Positions 36,299 to 47,900 of a DNA stretch of 64,000 bases are shown piece by piece. The number at the start of each line of letters is the position of its first letter. The stretch's first letter is position 1. Position numbers and translations under genes: made by a program. Origin of the DNA: Todiramphus chloris collaris. Lineage: Eukaryota > Chordata > Aves > Coraciiformes > Alcedinidae. The stretch is taken from contig JANVCC010000072.1 in the NCBI GenBank assembly GCA_025345505.1, positions 248,001 through 312,000 of the forward strand, written 5' to 3'. A model generated the notes under the pieces. It was given only the letters and a program-made list of their open reading frames with translations. It was not told the origin of the DNA and searched no databases.

Positions 36299-39200
36299 AT
36301 ATGTATTTGTAACCATTTGGGTGACTCTGTTTTGGGTGTTCATTGGAAGTGCCTTAAAACTGAGAATGCTAAGTGATCCATAGGAGGTACAACATATCCT
36401 GCACTCAGGACAACATTGTGAGCAATATTTTTCACATGCTTTAACAATTTTTGAGTTATTAATTACTTTTACAATATGAATTACTTTCACTTTCATTAGC
36501 CTGTTGACAGAAAAAAAAAAAAAAGAAAACTCCAAATGCTGCTCCTAAAGGAGCAAAACTCTACTACTGGTATAATGTAGCATTAAGAATTTGAATTGCC
36601 TGAAAAGCTTTTTGGGAGCAGAGTTCAGTGTTTCTGCATAAAACTGAATTCCTGCAAGTAGGTGTCTATAATTACATTACCTATTACTTTGTCCATCATT
36701 AGTCCCATAAAGAACAAGAAAGATAAATTGAAGGAGAATATTTCAGTATTCCACTTCCAGGTGTGTAACAGCTGGTCAAGGCTGAGGGACATTGGAACTA
36801 AAAGCTATAAATTCTACTGAAACTTGGGCCACTTTCCATCATTCTGGCTTCTCACGTTAATAATAACTGCAATTGGAACAGTGGGAGGTCAGGTGTGCGT
36901 TGTCATTCTCCTTCCCATCATCCCCACGCATTGACCTGTCCTGGACTCTCACTGGGGTCTTGAGTGGTGACATGCAGAAAGCTGTGATTTATACAGCCCT
37001 GTTGTAATTAGGGCAGAACTCACAAGTGCTGCTTGAGTTTGTTCTGTGTCAGTGTTTCCAGTAGAAATCCTTGTGTTTAACGGTTTATAAATGTGGCCAT
37101 TAAATGTCACTGCAGGCTTCAATTTGACATACAAGTTGCCAGCGCCAGGAGGAATCTTACAATAAAATGCAAAATCTGTTTGGTGCTTTTGAAGTGTTTT
37201 GGGTACATACTCATGTGCAGGCACACAAGCGTTCCTGACCATAACACAAGTCCAGAACAGGAGGTGCGTAATGTTGTTCCATACGTTGTTCAAACAATAT
37301 GTTTTAAAAAGGCAGCTTCCTTCTCCTGGCTGTTGCTCACACTAGGGACAAGAGCACAACTCCTCTCCCTCGTGTTGCTTTCAGGTCCTGGCTAGTGTCC
37401 CCCACCCACCACCACCAGGAGAAATGTTAGCTGCTTTACTCTGCAACAGCTGGAATGGGGGTTCACCGATTTTCTGATGCCCACCCCGCCTTCTTTAGGC
37501 ACACCCTGAGATCTGGCAGAAACCTGGAAAACTGTCATGGGGTCTGGAGAATGCTGAGCTGAGCTCCTTGACCTCAGCCGATCTGGTCTCAGTTTACTCT
37601 TCCTGGTCCACACCCAGTGTTTCTCCCATTCTCAGGCCCAATCCCCCAGTCCTCTGAGACTGTGCATGGACTGGGGATGCTGAAGAAGTTTCTGTCACAG
37701 AGTGGTTGGCTGTGACTAAGGGCAAAGCACCTAATGTCCCCATTGCTAAAGTTGTCTTTTGCTCAATGAAGGGATGAATGCATGCCTTCCTCTCAGGGCT
37801 GCTGAAATACCAGGGATGAGTACCACAGATGTGGCTGTAAATAACTGCCTAGATCTAGGAGCATGCACATGCATGAAAAATCATTCATTGAATATTTCCA
37901 GAAAGGGAACTGAAAGAATAAGAAAGGAGGAAGCAAATTCATGGCTTTGAATTACTCTACTTTTTGGTAACATCTACTGTGTTCATATCACATCACATGT
38001 TACAACTCCACCTGAAAGATACAACCACAGAATAATAAATGATGCATATGCAATGTTTGAGAGTAGAAACCTCCAGACATTAAGCAGCTTGCATACTAAT
38101 AATGTTTAGAAAACCTGCTTCCTTTCATAAGCTTTCCTTCCTAAGCAGAGGGGAAATATCCAGACGATGTAGCTGTAAAGGAAGGAGTGCCGGAGCCAAT
38201 AGATCACAAGAGATGAAGTATGAAGAAGTCTCCATTTCAATCAAGCAGTCAGCATGAGCATTCTTATTTATGACATGTTATAAAAAGTTTATTGCCCGTT
38301 TTACAACTCTAGCTGCCCCAAGGTTGATTTAACCAGAAAACATGCCAGCAATGGGCATTGTCACCGGGCCGAGCTTTTCATGTCCTAGAAGTTGTGACAG
38401 TTTAGCCCAGACTTTTTCCAAGTTATTTGTTAGTGGGAGAAAGTCTGCACCGCAACTTGTAAATCTCTCAGGAACTGAGGAGAAAATTTGCACCCCAAAC
38501 ATCTACCAGTGGATAGAAACACCACCTGTGTTATTAACTGAATACATCCCTATTTTAACATCCTGTGTTGGAATCAATAATCTAAACTGCTGGGTAATTT
38601 TTAAATCATCACTGGTGTGTTTTGCTATTTGAAACACCAAAGCCTCACCTGAGCTAGTGTGGGAGCTCAGCTGGCCTTGCTGGCCATGGGGAAGATTGAG
38701 TCTTTCACCGGGAAACACCAGGCATTGTTGGAGGGTACTCCTTCCTCTCCCGCGTCGCCTTGCCTCATGCGGTGGGTAGGAACATTTCTAAAGAAGGAAA
38801 GGAGAAGGAAAACAAACACCTCCACCTCCCATAGAAGGGCTGATGAGTGAACTTGATCTCCCTGTCCTTCTTCACCTTTAGTAGCTGTCCTGGCACAGAG
38901 GAAGGCCAGCAGGCACTTGCTGCCTACATTCCCTCCCTGGTGCAGTGGGGTTTCCCCAAACAGTGTTTTCAGTCTGCTGTGGTTCTCCTGCACTGATGTG
39001 AGTCACATTGCTCCCCATTTGAATCAGAGCGGGCGTGCAGGTGGGAGGCTTCTGACTTACTGGGTGTGATTATCCTGATCTGGGATAAAATTAGTAAAGG
39101 GCATATTTAACAATGGGAAATCAAAGCTAACTTTTTGTAACTTGGGTAGTGGGCTGAAAGAAAACAGGAGTAAGAAATGTACTATTGCACCAATATAATT

Positions 39201-41100
39201 AAAGACCTTTCGTGTGTCCCTGTTTCACTACCTCAACAGGGTCAGAGAAGAAGACATGGCAGTAAATTGAAGGCAGGCAGCTTTGTTTTATTGACTATGC
39301 TGGGTTAGGCCATATAGCTCTTCACTAATTTCTTTTAAAGGCACAGTTGTGGGAAGCAGAGGGAAAGCTAGAGAGGCAACTACTACACTCATTTAAATAA
39401 ATATAACTTCCTTCAGCTATTTAAATTTCCACATAAATCTTCAATATGCAATGTACATGTCCTGATCAGCTAGCTGATTGTAGGCACATGGTCCTCCCAT
39501 GCATGATGATGCATCATGTTCTGTCTCACAGAAATCAAAGCTTCACACTCAGACAAGAGTGCCAGTGAATAATGCATCAGAGATGGAGCCTTCCCTGCAT
39601 TTAATCCGTGTTACCTTGGATTCAAAACTCCTCCTAAGCCAGAGCAATGCAGGGACACAGCAGGACAAAACAAACACACACGCAATCAAACAGCAGCCAG
39701 GGTAGTAGTCCTGGCCAGCAACCGGCCTTCCTGAGTTCCAGGAAAACTTACCAGAAGATTAACTACTGCAGAAGCATCAGCACACAAAAGTGCCTTTTAT
39801 ACTGTAATTATTTTGTAACGTACAATGCAATGTCTAGTGCTAGTAAGCTATTTGTTCACCAAGGATTAAAAGGTTCTGGCTGCAGAAAAGACATGCTAGC
39901 ATCTTGTGTAGAGATTTTAAGACAAGGTCCCTTATTGTACTGAACTGATAAATTTTATGAGCTTTCTGCATTTGATAGTGTTGCACAAGCATACAAGTTC
40001 TCGAACTTTGGTCCTGTATCTTCTAGTGAATGGGTTTATGTTCAATGTCAAAGAAAAAAAAAAGAAAATATTGAGGAAAAAAAAAATGTAATGCAGACCA
40101 TTTATTGCTTTGTTTTTCAAATTCATCAGAAACAAAGAGCTGTGAAAAGAATGAGTCTAATCTTGGAAATAGAATAGAAATATACTTAACTTCACCTACT
40201 TGGTAGATGAAAGTTTTACCAGTCTGAAACTCTTTTGGACTGATAGAAGGGAAATGGTGGGAAAACATAAAGCTTTTTTGGAAGAAACAAGAGTGTAAAT
40301 CATTCTGAGTTTAGACAGTGCTCAGATCAAGAATGCATCAGCTTCAGAAAAGATTAATAAACCAATATTTCTTCTGCTCTTCTTTGGAGAAAAGACCTGG
40401 CTGTGATTAAGCAAATGAAGATCAAAAGAACAGAGTTAGAAACATATTTAATACCTGATCTAGGGTAGGTATAACTGTTAAAAGAGAAAGCTGCGTCCTC
40501 TATGTCTTTAGTTGTGGGAAGGATATATATTTTTTTTCCAAGTATATAGCATTGTTTATAGTAATTCTGTATGGTAAAGATCCAAAATGCCTTCAAATAA
40601 TGTTTCCCCTATTGTAACTGACTTAATAACAGATCTAGGAAGACCATCTGTGTTAAACAGAAATTACAAATGTATGAATTGAACAATGGTGTAAATTAAT
40701 CTAATAGCAGAATACCAGTTGCACACCTACCTATCCTCTCTGTGTTGTTGTATAATGAACCAGCCTAGGGAACTGTAGAGACACATATTACCCTTTGTCT
40801 TGCCAATGTGTTTTAAACCGTAAAAATGAAAAATGGGGTGGAGCTACAGGACAAAAAAATGTAGCTTTTCATTGATGCTGCCGTTGATGAGGTTTGAAAC
40901 AGAAGCAGAGACAGAGTAGGTGAGAAGTAGGATAGAAAGATTGACTTTAATAAGCCAGAAAAATGTATGAGGACAGAAATTATCAACCTCAGAAAATCCA
41001 GGCAATTCCCATTTTGTGTGTTTGGGAAGTTTATTTTTATTTAATACAGATACTCCTTTTAAGATGCAATCTTACAACTGATGAAATAGTGCCTGTTTGT
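36299..41100. other. Unassigned non-coding DNA
   Basis: No gene recognised. An A run lies at 36511-36524. The segment 37380-37640 is GC-richer and the frames there have no domain. The 100-114-codon frames at 36949-37395 lie on opposite strands and are likewise unrecognised. Confidence 0.5.
36511..36524 (+). repeat. Poly(A) run, 14 bp
   Basis: Uninterrupted A run, followed by GAAAAC. Confidence 0.9.
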
Positions 41101-41564
41101 AGAATCATAGAACTATAGAATCATAGAATAGTTTGGGTTGGAAGAGACCTTTAAAGGTCATCTAGTCCAACCCGCTGCAATAAGCAGGGACAACTTCAAC
41201 TACCTCAGATTACTCAGAGCCCCATACAACTTGACCTTAAATGGTACCAGGGATGGGGCTTCTACAGTCTCTCTGCACAACCTGTGCCAGTGTTTCACTG
41301 CCCTCATGGCAAAAAAAATTTATTCTTTATATCTAATTTGAATCTGCCCTCTTTTAGTTTAAAACAATTATCCCTTGTTCTGTGACAAGAGGCCCTTCTA
41401 AAAAGTCACTGCCCATCTTTCTTACAGGCCCCCTTTAAATACTGAGAGGCTGCAGTAAGAGCCTTCTCTGCTCTAGGCTGAACATTCCTAACTCTCTTAG
41501 CCTTTCCTCATCCCTCTGATCCTTTTTCTGTCCCTCCTCTGACACTGCTCACACAGGTTCATGT

Positions 41565-41783
41565 CTAAGATCTCCAGATCTGAACACAGTACTCCAGGTG
41601 GGGTCTCACCAGAATGAGGAGGGGGAGAATGACCTTCCTCGACCTGCTGGTCATGCTTCTCTTGATGCAGCCCAGGATACGGTTGGCCTTCTGGAATGCA
41701 AGTGCACATTGCTGGCTCATGTCCAGCTTTTCATTCACCAGTACCCCCAAGTCCTTCTCCACAGGGTCTCCTCTCAATCTCAC
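41565..41783 (-). pseudogene. CR1 ORF2 C-terminal relic
   Basis: The minus-strand translation carries the C-terminal part of CR1 ORF2: [20 protein letters not shown], then [19 protein letters not shown], then [12 protein letters not shown]. These strings are diagnostic for avian CR1 ORF2 downstream of the RT catalytic domain. The frame starts at the insertion point of the second CR1 and lacks everything upstream. It is a relic with no function inferred. Confidence 0.85.
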
Positions 41784-42034
41784 AGAATCACAGAATGTTA
41801 GGGATTGGAAGGGTCCTTAAAAGGTCATCTAGTCCCACCCTCTGCTAGAGCAGGATCACCTAGATCACATCACACAGGAACACATCCAGGCAGGTTTTGA
41901 ATGTTTCCAGAGGAGACTCCACAAACTCTCTGGGCAGCCTGTTCAAGTGCTCTGTGACCCTCACCATGAAAAAGTTTTTCCTTATGTTTACCCAGAACCA
42001 CCTATGCTCCAGCTTGTTGTCTCTTCATCTCTCT
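41781..42034 (-). repeat. CR1 LINE 3' end inserted in the older CR1
   Basis: It begins with the inverted CR1 terminus CACAGAATCACAGAATGTTA, then GGGATTGGAAGGGTCC, CATCTAGTCCCACCC, AGGCAGGTTTTGAATGTTTC, GGCAGCCTGTTCAAGTGCTC and CACCATGAAAAAGTTTTTCC. The internal sequence differs from the surrounding CR1, so it belongs to a different subfamily. It splits the host element exactly where the host ORF2 sequence breaks off and resumes. Right boundary uncertain by about 10 bp. Confidence 0.85.
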
Positions 42035-42069
42035 TGCAAGGCACTTGGTCCTGTTGAACTTCATAAGGT

Positions 42070-42279
42070 TCACAAGTTAACCACTACCCTCTGGATGTAA
42101 GCATCTGTCCTGGTTCTTACTTCACCACCCAACCAATTTCTCATCTGCCTATCAGTCCATCCATTAAATCCATATTTCTCCAGTTTAGAGTGAAATATGT
42201 TGGAGACCATGTCAAAGGCTTTACAGAAGTCCAGATAGATGGCATCTGTAGTTCCTCCTTTATTCACTGATGTAGTCAC
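42070..42279 (-). pseudogene. CR1 ORF2 reverse-transcriptase motif A relic
   Basis: The minus-strand translation contains [16 protein letters not shown] motif A of CR1 with its catalytic Asp in LDF, followed by [20 protein letters not shown]. Just upstream in sense (to about 42385) the DNA still encodes the SQHGFTKGKSCLTN segment, but in a frame broken by a 29-bp tandem duplication. It belongs to the same element as 41101-41780. The YxDD motif region is absent. Confidence 0.85.
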
Positions 42280-42329
42280 TCCATATAGAAGGCCATTATG
42301 GTAGTCACTCCGTATAGAAGTCCATTATA
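42272..42329 (+). repeat. 29-bp tandem duplication inside CR1
   Basis: Units 42272-42300 and 42301-42329 both read GTAGTCACTCC(A/G)TATAGAAG followed by (G/T)CCATTAT, with three differences. Being 29 bp, the duplication shifts the CR1 reading frame. Confidence 0.85.
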
Positions 42330-42385
42330 TATATGTTGGTGAGGCAAGACTTGCCTTTGGTGAAGCCATGCTGGCTGTCATATTT

Positions 42386-44722
42386 TTATATTAAATTTGA
42401 TCTGAATGCATTTTTAGATTATTTTTTCATGAACAGCCATTGACATTTTTTTATCTCACTAACCTCACTCGCTTGCAAGTACTATATTGCTGGTGCCTTC
42501 TCTTTGCTGCTCTGATTTTGGATAACAAGCCTTAATAGGAGACATGCTGTTCTCTGGATGAGACAAAATGTTCTCACAATTTAACAGATATTTCCATAGT
42601 AAGCTTGGCTCACATGATCAGGGGTGAATAAGCTACTGAAGTGTAGTATGCCACCCACTTGTGACTCACCTGCCACATTTTGTTTTTAAAATAATGTGAA
42701 ATAAGTTAGGGAGCAAATGGAACAGAACAGAAATCTCAGGTTTTGAGCTGCAGAGGAGGGGAGGAGGAAAGAAACCTGACGCACATACGTTTTTTTATCT
42801 TAATTTTCATTTACTTCTCAATTTTCTAGGGCTAAAAAGAATGCTATAAGCTTTTCTGTGCAGTTTAAGTACAGGAACTAATCATATGAATAACTTTAAG
42901 CACAAGATTAAATATTAATAAGGTGAGAGTCTCCATAAGGAGCATCAGAAGTATGGCTTTTCTAGAAAAGGCTTGTGAGTTTGAGATTTTTTTCTGTTAC
43001 AGGAAGACTTGAAATAAATTTTTGAAGCAGTTGCAGTTACCTATTCACTAACAGGAAATATGAGAACTGTATTGGATTGCTGGTTTACTTCAGAAAAACA
43101 GGAAAAATGTAATCTGTGGTCATGGAAGGTCTGTAAGATTATCATAGAATTAATTTTTGTGAGATCTAGATTTATCCCTAAATCCAAAAATTCCTCAGAA
43201 CTCAGACACTCAGATTCATCTATATTCCTAAAAATTCACTTTAAAAACCCAGTAGATCATACTCATTATAAGAGGGAAAACTGTGTGACCTCATTCTGCA
43301 ATGTCTAGCCATTGAGGGAAGGGTTAAGCACAAGAAGAAGTGGCTTTTTTTTCTAATTTGTATTGACAGAAGACTACAGGAGTCCTAATTATGGTCTAAT
43401 ACCCCATTGAAATAAAAAACTTAGGAAGAAAAGAAAAAAGAATTTCAGGATTTGATACAAGTTCTGAAAATTTAGTGTTTCTGATGCAGCTGAGCTGACT
43501 CTAAGCAGACTCCTTTAGAGAATGGGGGGATTTTAGGTAGCCCTGAGCTTGGTGGGGGATGATTCACCCACTTGAAACATGCCTTTAAACCAAAACAAAC
43601 TTTAAAACTAAGCAAAGAAGCACTAACATAAATATTAGATGAACACTACTAAAGACATTACCAGAATGTGGTTGATTCTGCACTTCAATTTTAATTTAAA
43701 TTGGAGATCAGTTTTCATTTAAGTTAATGACAAAGTCTATTTTAACTTTAATGGATGGGGAACAATTTAAAAAAAAAAAAGAAATTGAACATAATATACT
43801 TGGTTAACATTTTAAATAGTCTTGATTTCTTCCGTGTGATCAATATTGATCAATATTAGGCAATGAACGGTTCTTAGTTGCAGTATTACCTACAGAGTTG
43901 TGTAATCTGGCATAAGAGTTGTAAAACTAAAATCCTTATCAGACAAAATCAAGGGTAATCAGTAGAGATCTGCTATAGTTAGTTCTTTATGAGGAAAGAT
44001 CTTTATTAACTGACCCAAAGATTGCAAACAGTTGTCTGTCTTCCTGTAACACAAATTAGACAATGTCATCGTTGGCTGCAGGAAAGTAAATGTTCTGCGT
44101 GTTTGCCCATGCCTTGTATTGAAACGTCCTTGGGTGATTACTGGGGTCTTAGTTTTCTGCTAATGATTTCATGGGAGAAGCTGCTACATGAAGTCAGAAG
44201 TACCACATACATTTTTATTTCCCATTCCCCTCCCTCCAAGAAGTCTTGATGTGAGGGTGGCTGATAGGGAGTCACCCTCTGTGGTCACTGGGCAACGTGC
44301 TACACCATTTCAGCAATTGCCATTCCTCAACTACTGCTGTAGCAGCCTTAAGCGATTGCTATAATAAAACAATGTGCATAGTGACCAATGATGGGAAATA
44401 CTGCCATGTGGGTTCGTGAGAGCCATGCTTCCTCTTGGACATTTACAGACAGTTCCTGCTGAACCAGAGTATCACTGAGGCCAGGGAAGGTCTAGTCATG
44501 CGTCAAGTTGTCCTTCAGCCCAGAGATAATGCTGCTATCTCACCTGAGTCATGAGTTCAAAAAACATGCCTTGTTGATTCTGTCATTGCAGTAGATTTGA
44601 CATAATTAATGCTAAGGATTTTGTTAATTTTTGGAATAGAAACTTTTTTTTTTTTTAATAAAAAATTGTATTTTTAATGGAAACTAATAAATTTAGATGT
44701 TCATTTATTCCTTTCTATACAG
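42386..44722. other. Unassigned non-coding DNA
   Basis: No gene or dispersed repeat recognised. A 10-bp unit (GATCAATATT) is repeated in tandem at 43838-43857, and T and A runs occur near 43767-43778 and 44645-44657. Confidence 0.5.
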
Positions 44723-44978
44723 CCTTCTCTGAAGACACTGGGAGGGTTGAACTCATTCTTCCCATTCCTGATTGTTGTTTTGAAAGATTATTCAGGACTG
44801 TGTCTTGTCACCTCCAAACACAGTGCTTGTCTTCTGGAGATGTGCCAGAGAAACTAAGAAGTATGCAGCACCTCAGAGATGTTTATAACCAGAGAACTAG
44901 ACATCATGAAGATCCAGACATGGACCTAGACCCTAGACAGAGCAGATTGGAAACTTTCCGGAGGTTATCAGTGAAACA

Positions 44979-47900
44979 GTGAGACACGTGGGTCTATCGC
45001 AAATCCAAAACACATTATGCTCAGGACAAATTCTTGATTTCCTATGGTTCATTTTAAATACAGCTACACTGCAGCACAGGCTAGCACAGCACACATGAAC
45101 AGCACACCCTGAAGGTCTGCGATGGACAGTGATCATACAGATCGTGAGATTAACAAAACAAGAGGAAAGGTAATGAAAATTATTTCCTTGACATATTAGA
45201 ATTAATCTCTATGTGTATGAGTATAAAGACTAATGTGGTCTCCTGTTGAAAAGGGATATTTAATCGTATGCTTCAGATTTAGAACAATGTTCTCACATCA
45301 AGTTGGTGTCAGGTAACCATTGGAAACTCTGCAGGCAGCAGCTCTGAAAATCTCCCCAACTCATAAAAATGCTACAATGACAGCTAAGATTGCCTGAAAG
45401 TCTCTTCCCAAACACATATGCTTTGTGCACTTTTTCAAATTTGGACCTTCAATCCAGGGTCATTAAAAACCTGAAAATTTCAAATGCGGGAAAAATTCTA
45501 CCTCCTTCTTAACACATCTGTTCAGTAGAAGTGTCCCATTAGAAGGACTTTCTATTTGATAGGTGTTCTGCTCAGCCATTGAAAAAAGAAACAAAAGCAA
45601 AAACAAACAAAACATTCTAAACAAGGTCTGAAAAACATCTGTCACTTGGTTTAATTCTTCGTAAGATACAGTGGCGTCCAGTAATCATGAGATTTTTTTA
45701 CACAGTGATTTGGGTAGCCACAGTGTTTGAGAGAAGCTGTATTACATGAGTGTTTGCCTGGATAATAAAGGAAACAGTGGTAAGAGTCCTTACAAAATCC
45801 TTGTGTAGCAACAGAGCAAATTGACTGAGAAGGCCTGACTGAGAAAAAAAATGTGCTAGGACTGCAAACCTTCTTTAAGAGCTCAGCAGGTGCCACTCTC
45901 AGGTCACCTTTTTGAAAATCAAAGAAAAAGTTCAACTTTCCTTTCTGACAATGTGGATTTCTTCAGGGATATGCCAGAAACTTTTTCTGATGCATGAATA
46001 AAATGGTACGGTAATAAAAGATTTTTGATTTCTTTAGAAATATTACATTTTCTAAAACTCCCCATTCCTAACTGCATTTTGAGATGTATCAGGTAGCAAA
46101 ATTTTAAGCCGCCTTAACAGTGACAACTTTTAGGTTTTTTTTCTGTGTTCTTAACTGAAAATTTCTACAGGAACAATAAAAAGACAAATGCACTATAAAA
46201 CTGAGTGCATACATTATGTATAGAGCACACAGGTAATCTAATCTTAAAATAGCAGATGGCTTAGCTAAAACTGTAGGTTTTTTAATCTATACTGAGTGGT
46301 TTTAGTAATATAGCTTATTAACTAAGTTGCATCATATGTGAACATGTGTCATTTTTGTTTGTAACTGACATCAGACTAAGAAACCATAGTTACCTGTCTC
46401 TTTGCATTCTCTCCTTTTTCTTTGAGCCCCGGAACTTTCTTCCATTCCTTGCGGTCTTTCCTGTACTCTAAATATACTGAAGAACATGCTGAATGATTCA
46501 GACAACTCCTAGACTAACTCATCTAAACCCTAGTATGCATATTGATTGGGTTTGTCACTGTTGAAAAATATACCTTTAATAGCTGCTGTTTAATATTTTC
46601 ATGTTTTCATATTTTCATTGGAACATAAGTCTCTACACTATCAGTTTATGATATGACTACTTCTTTTAGTAACTACAAGACAGAAGCATCCCCAATGTGC
46701 TTCAGTATTAGAATTTTCCCCACTTCCAACAGCTTTTGAGCATTCGTTCTGATCCTAATATATTTAAAATTCTCCTTTTTATCATCTTATCCACTGACCC
46801 TGGACAACTGTGCGTGTTCTATTGTCTCTCTTATCTGTTTTCTATTATTCATAGCTTCTAATTTACATTAATCACTATGAGCATCTTCCTTTTTTTTCTG
46901 AACTGTTTTATATTAATCTGTAATTAATTCTTGGGTTTTTCACATTCCTTCTAAATCAAATTGGTTGCTTTTTTTTTCCTGTTTTTTTTTCCTTGTGTGG
47001 ATCTCTTCTCAGATTGCAAGATTGTAACCAGACGATATTTTAAAACTAGTTTCCAATTTTCATTCACAGTTGTTTGTTTTAATTCTTTTATTCCAGCTGA
47101 TCTGAGTCATCTGTTTTTGAAATGTCAGTAACTTGAAAACAAGCATTGCCATACAAAGCCTTTCTCTTCCTCATTTGTCCATTTTCCCTATTTAGGTTAC
47201 AACCGATTATTTGAATATCTTCATTATGCAGATTTTCTTGTAAGAATGCCATTGAAATGTATTTTCCTCTTCTAAATCAGAAGTTCTGCACCGACACAAG
47301 GGCAGCTGATGTTCTTCTTCCCTTCACTCAGAAAAAGATCTGGGTCTACCCAGATCTACAGTGGCCAGTTAACTGCCAAAGTCTGTGACAAATCAAAGCT
47401 CACTGGAAGTGCAGTCAGAGCACGAAATTGTGGATATCTCCAGAGCTGCTCATGTGGAAATTCAACAAATTCATCAGATCGATTCCTTTCTCATCTGGCA
47501 TGCAAATTCTTAAATCTGAATGACAGGTCAACTTAGTACAAGCAAATTTCATCAGCAGTGGAAAAGATGTCTCCAAATTAAACTTTCTGAACCTCTAGAA
47601 ATTTTTTGAATATGCTCCTGACAATATCAGAATTTCAGTTCACATTCCTGCAAGTAGAGAAACTACCTTCAACAGCGAGCTGTTAACTACTAGGTGGTTT
47701 AAATTACCTGCATGAAGGTCTGCATACCTACTGGAAAGTGCTTAATGAGTTGAAAAGGTGTCTGAAAATTACAGCCATGGTAATAGGTGAATGCTTCCAA
47801 AGTGTTTAGAAATAGCTATTCCTATCTATTCCCTTCTTGTGGGCTCTATAAAATAAACAACTTGATTAGCTTTAGTTTGACTGCCTGGAGGATATATTTA

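Larger units (their letters stand above)
41101..42385 (-). repeat. CR1 LINE on the minus strand, split by a second CR1
   Basis: The 3' tail is at the left (AGAATCATAG...TAGAATCATAGAATAGTTTG, 41101 on), followed by CATCTAGTCCAACCCGCTGC and the ORF2 C-terminal coding segment up to about 41780 (CTCCTCTCAATCT). The next part of the same element resumes near 42035 with GCACTTGGTCCTGTTGAACT and TCATAAGGTTCACA and runs through RT motif A to TGAAGCCATGCTGGCTGTCA at about 42380. Between the two halves sits another CR1 tail (41781-42034). Part of ORF2 between about 42100 and 42120 is also missing. 5'-truncated and inactive. Confidence 0.9.

Noticed and set aside
39465..39517. A 14-bp palindrome (ATCAGCTAGCTGAT) and a 12-bp palindrome (ATGATGCATCAT) close together
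   Set aside because: Several such palindromes are expected by chance in 64 kb and nothing else marks the site.
43838..43857. Tandem GATCAATATT and the 16-bp palindrome AATATTGATCAATATT
   Set aside because: About one perfect 16-bp palindrome is expected by chance in a window this long, more in AT-rich DNA; no context.
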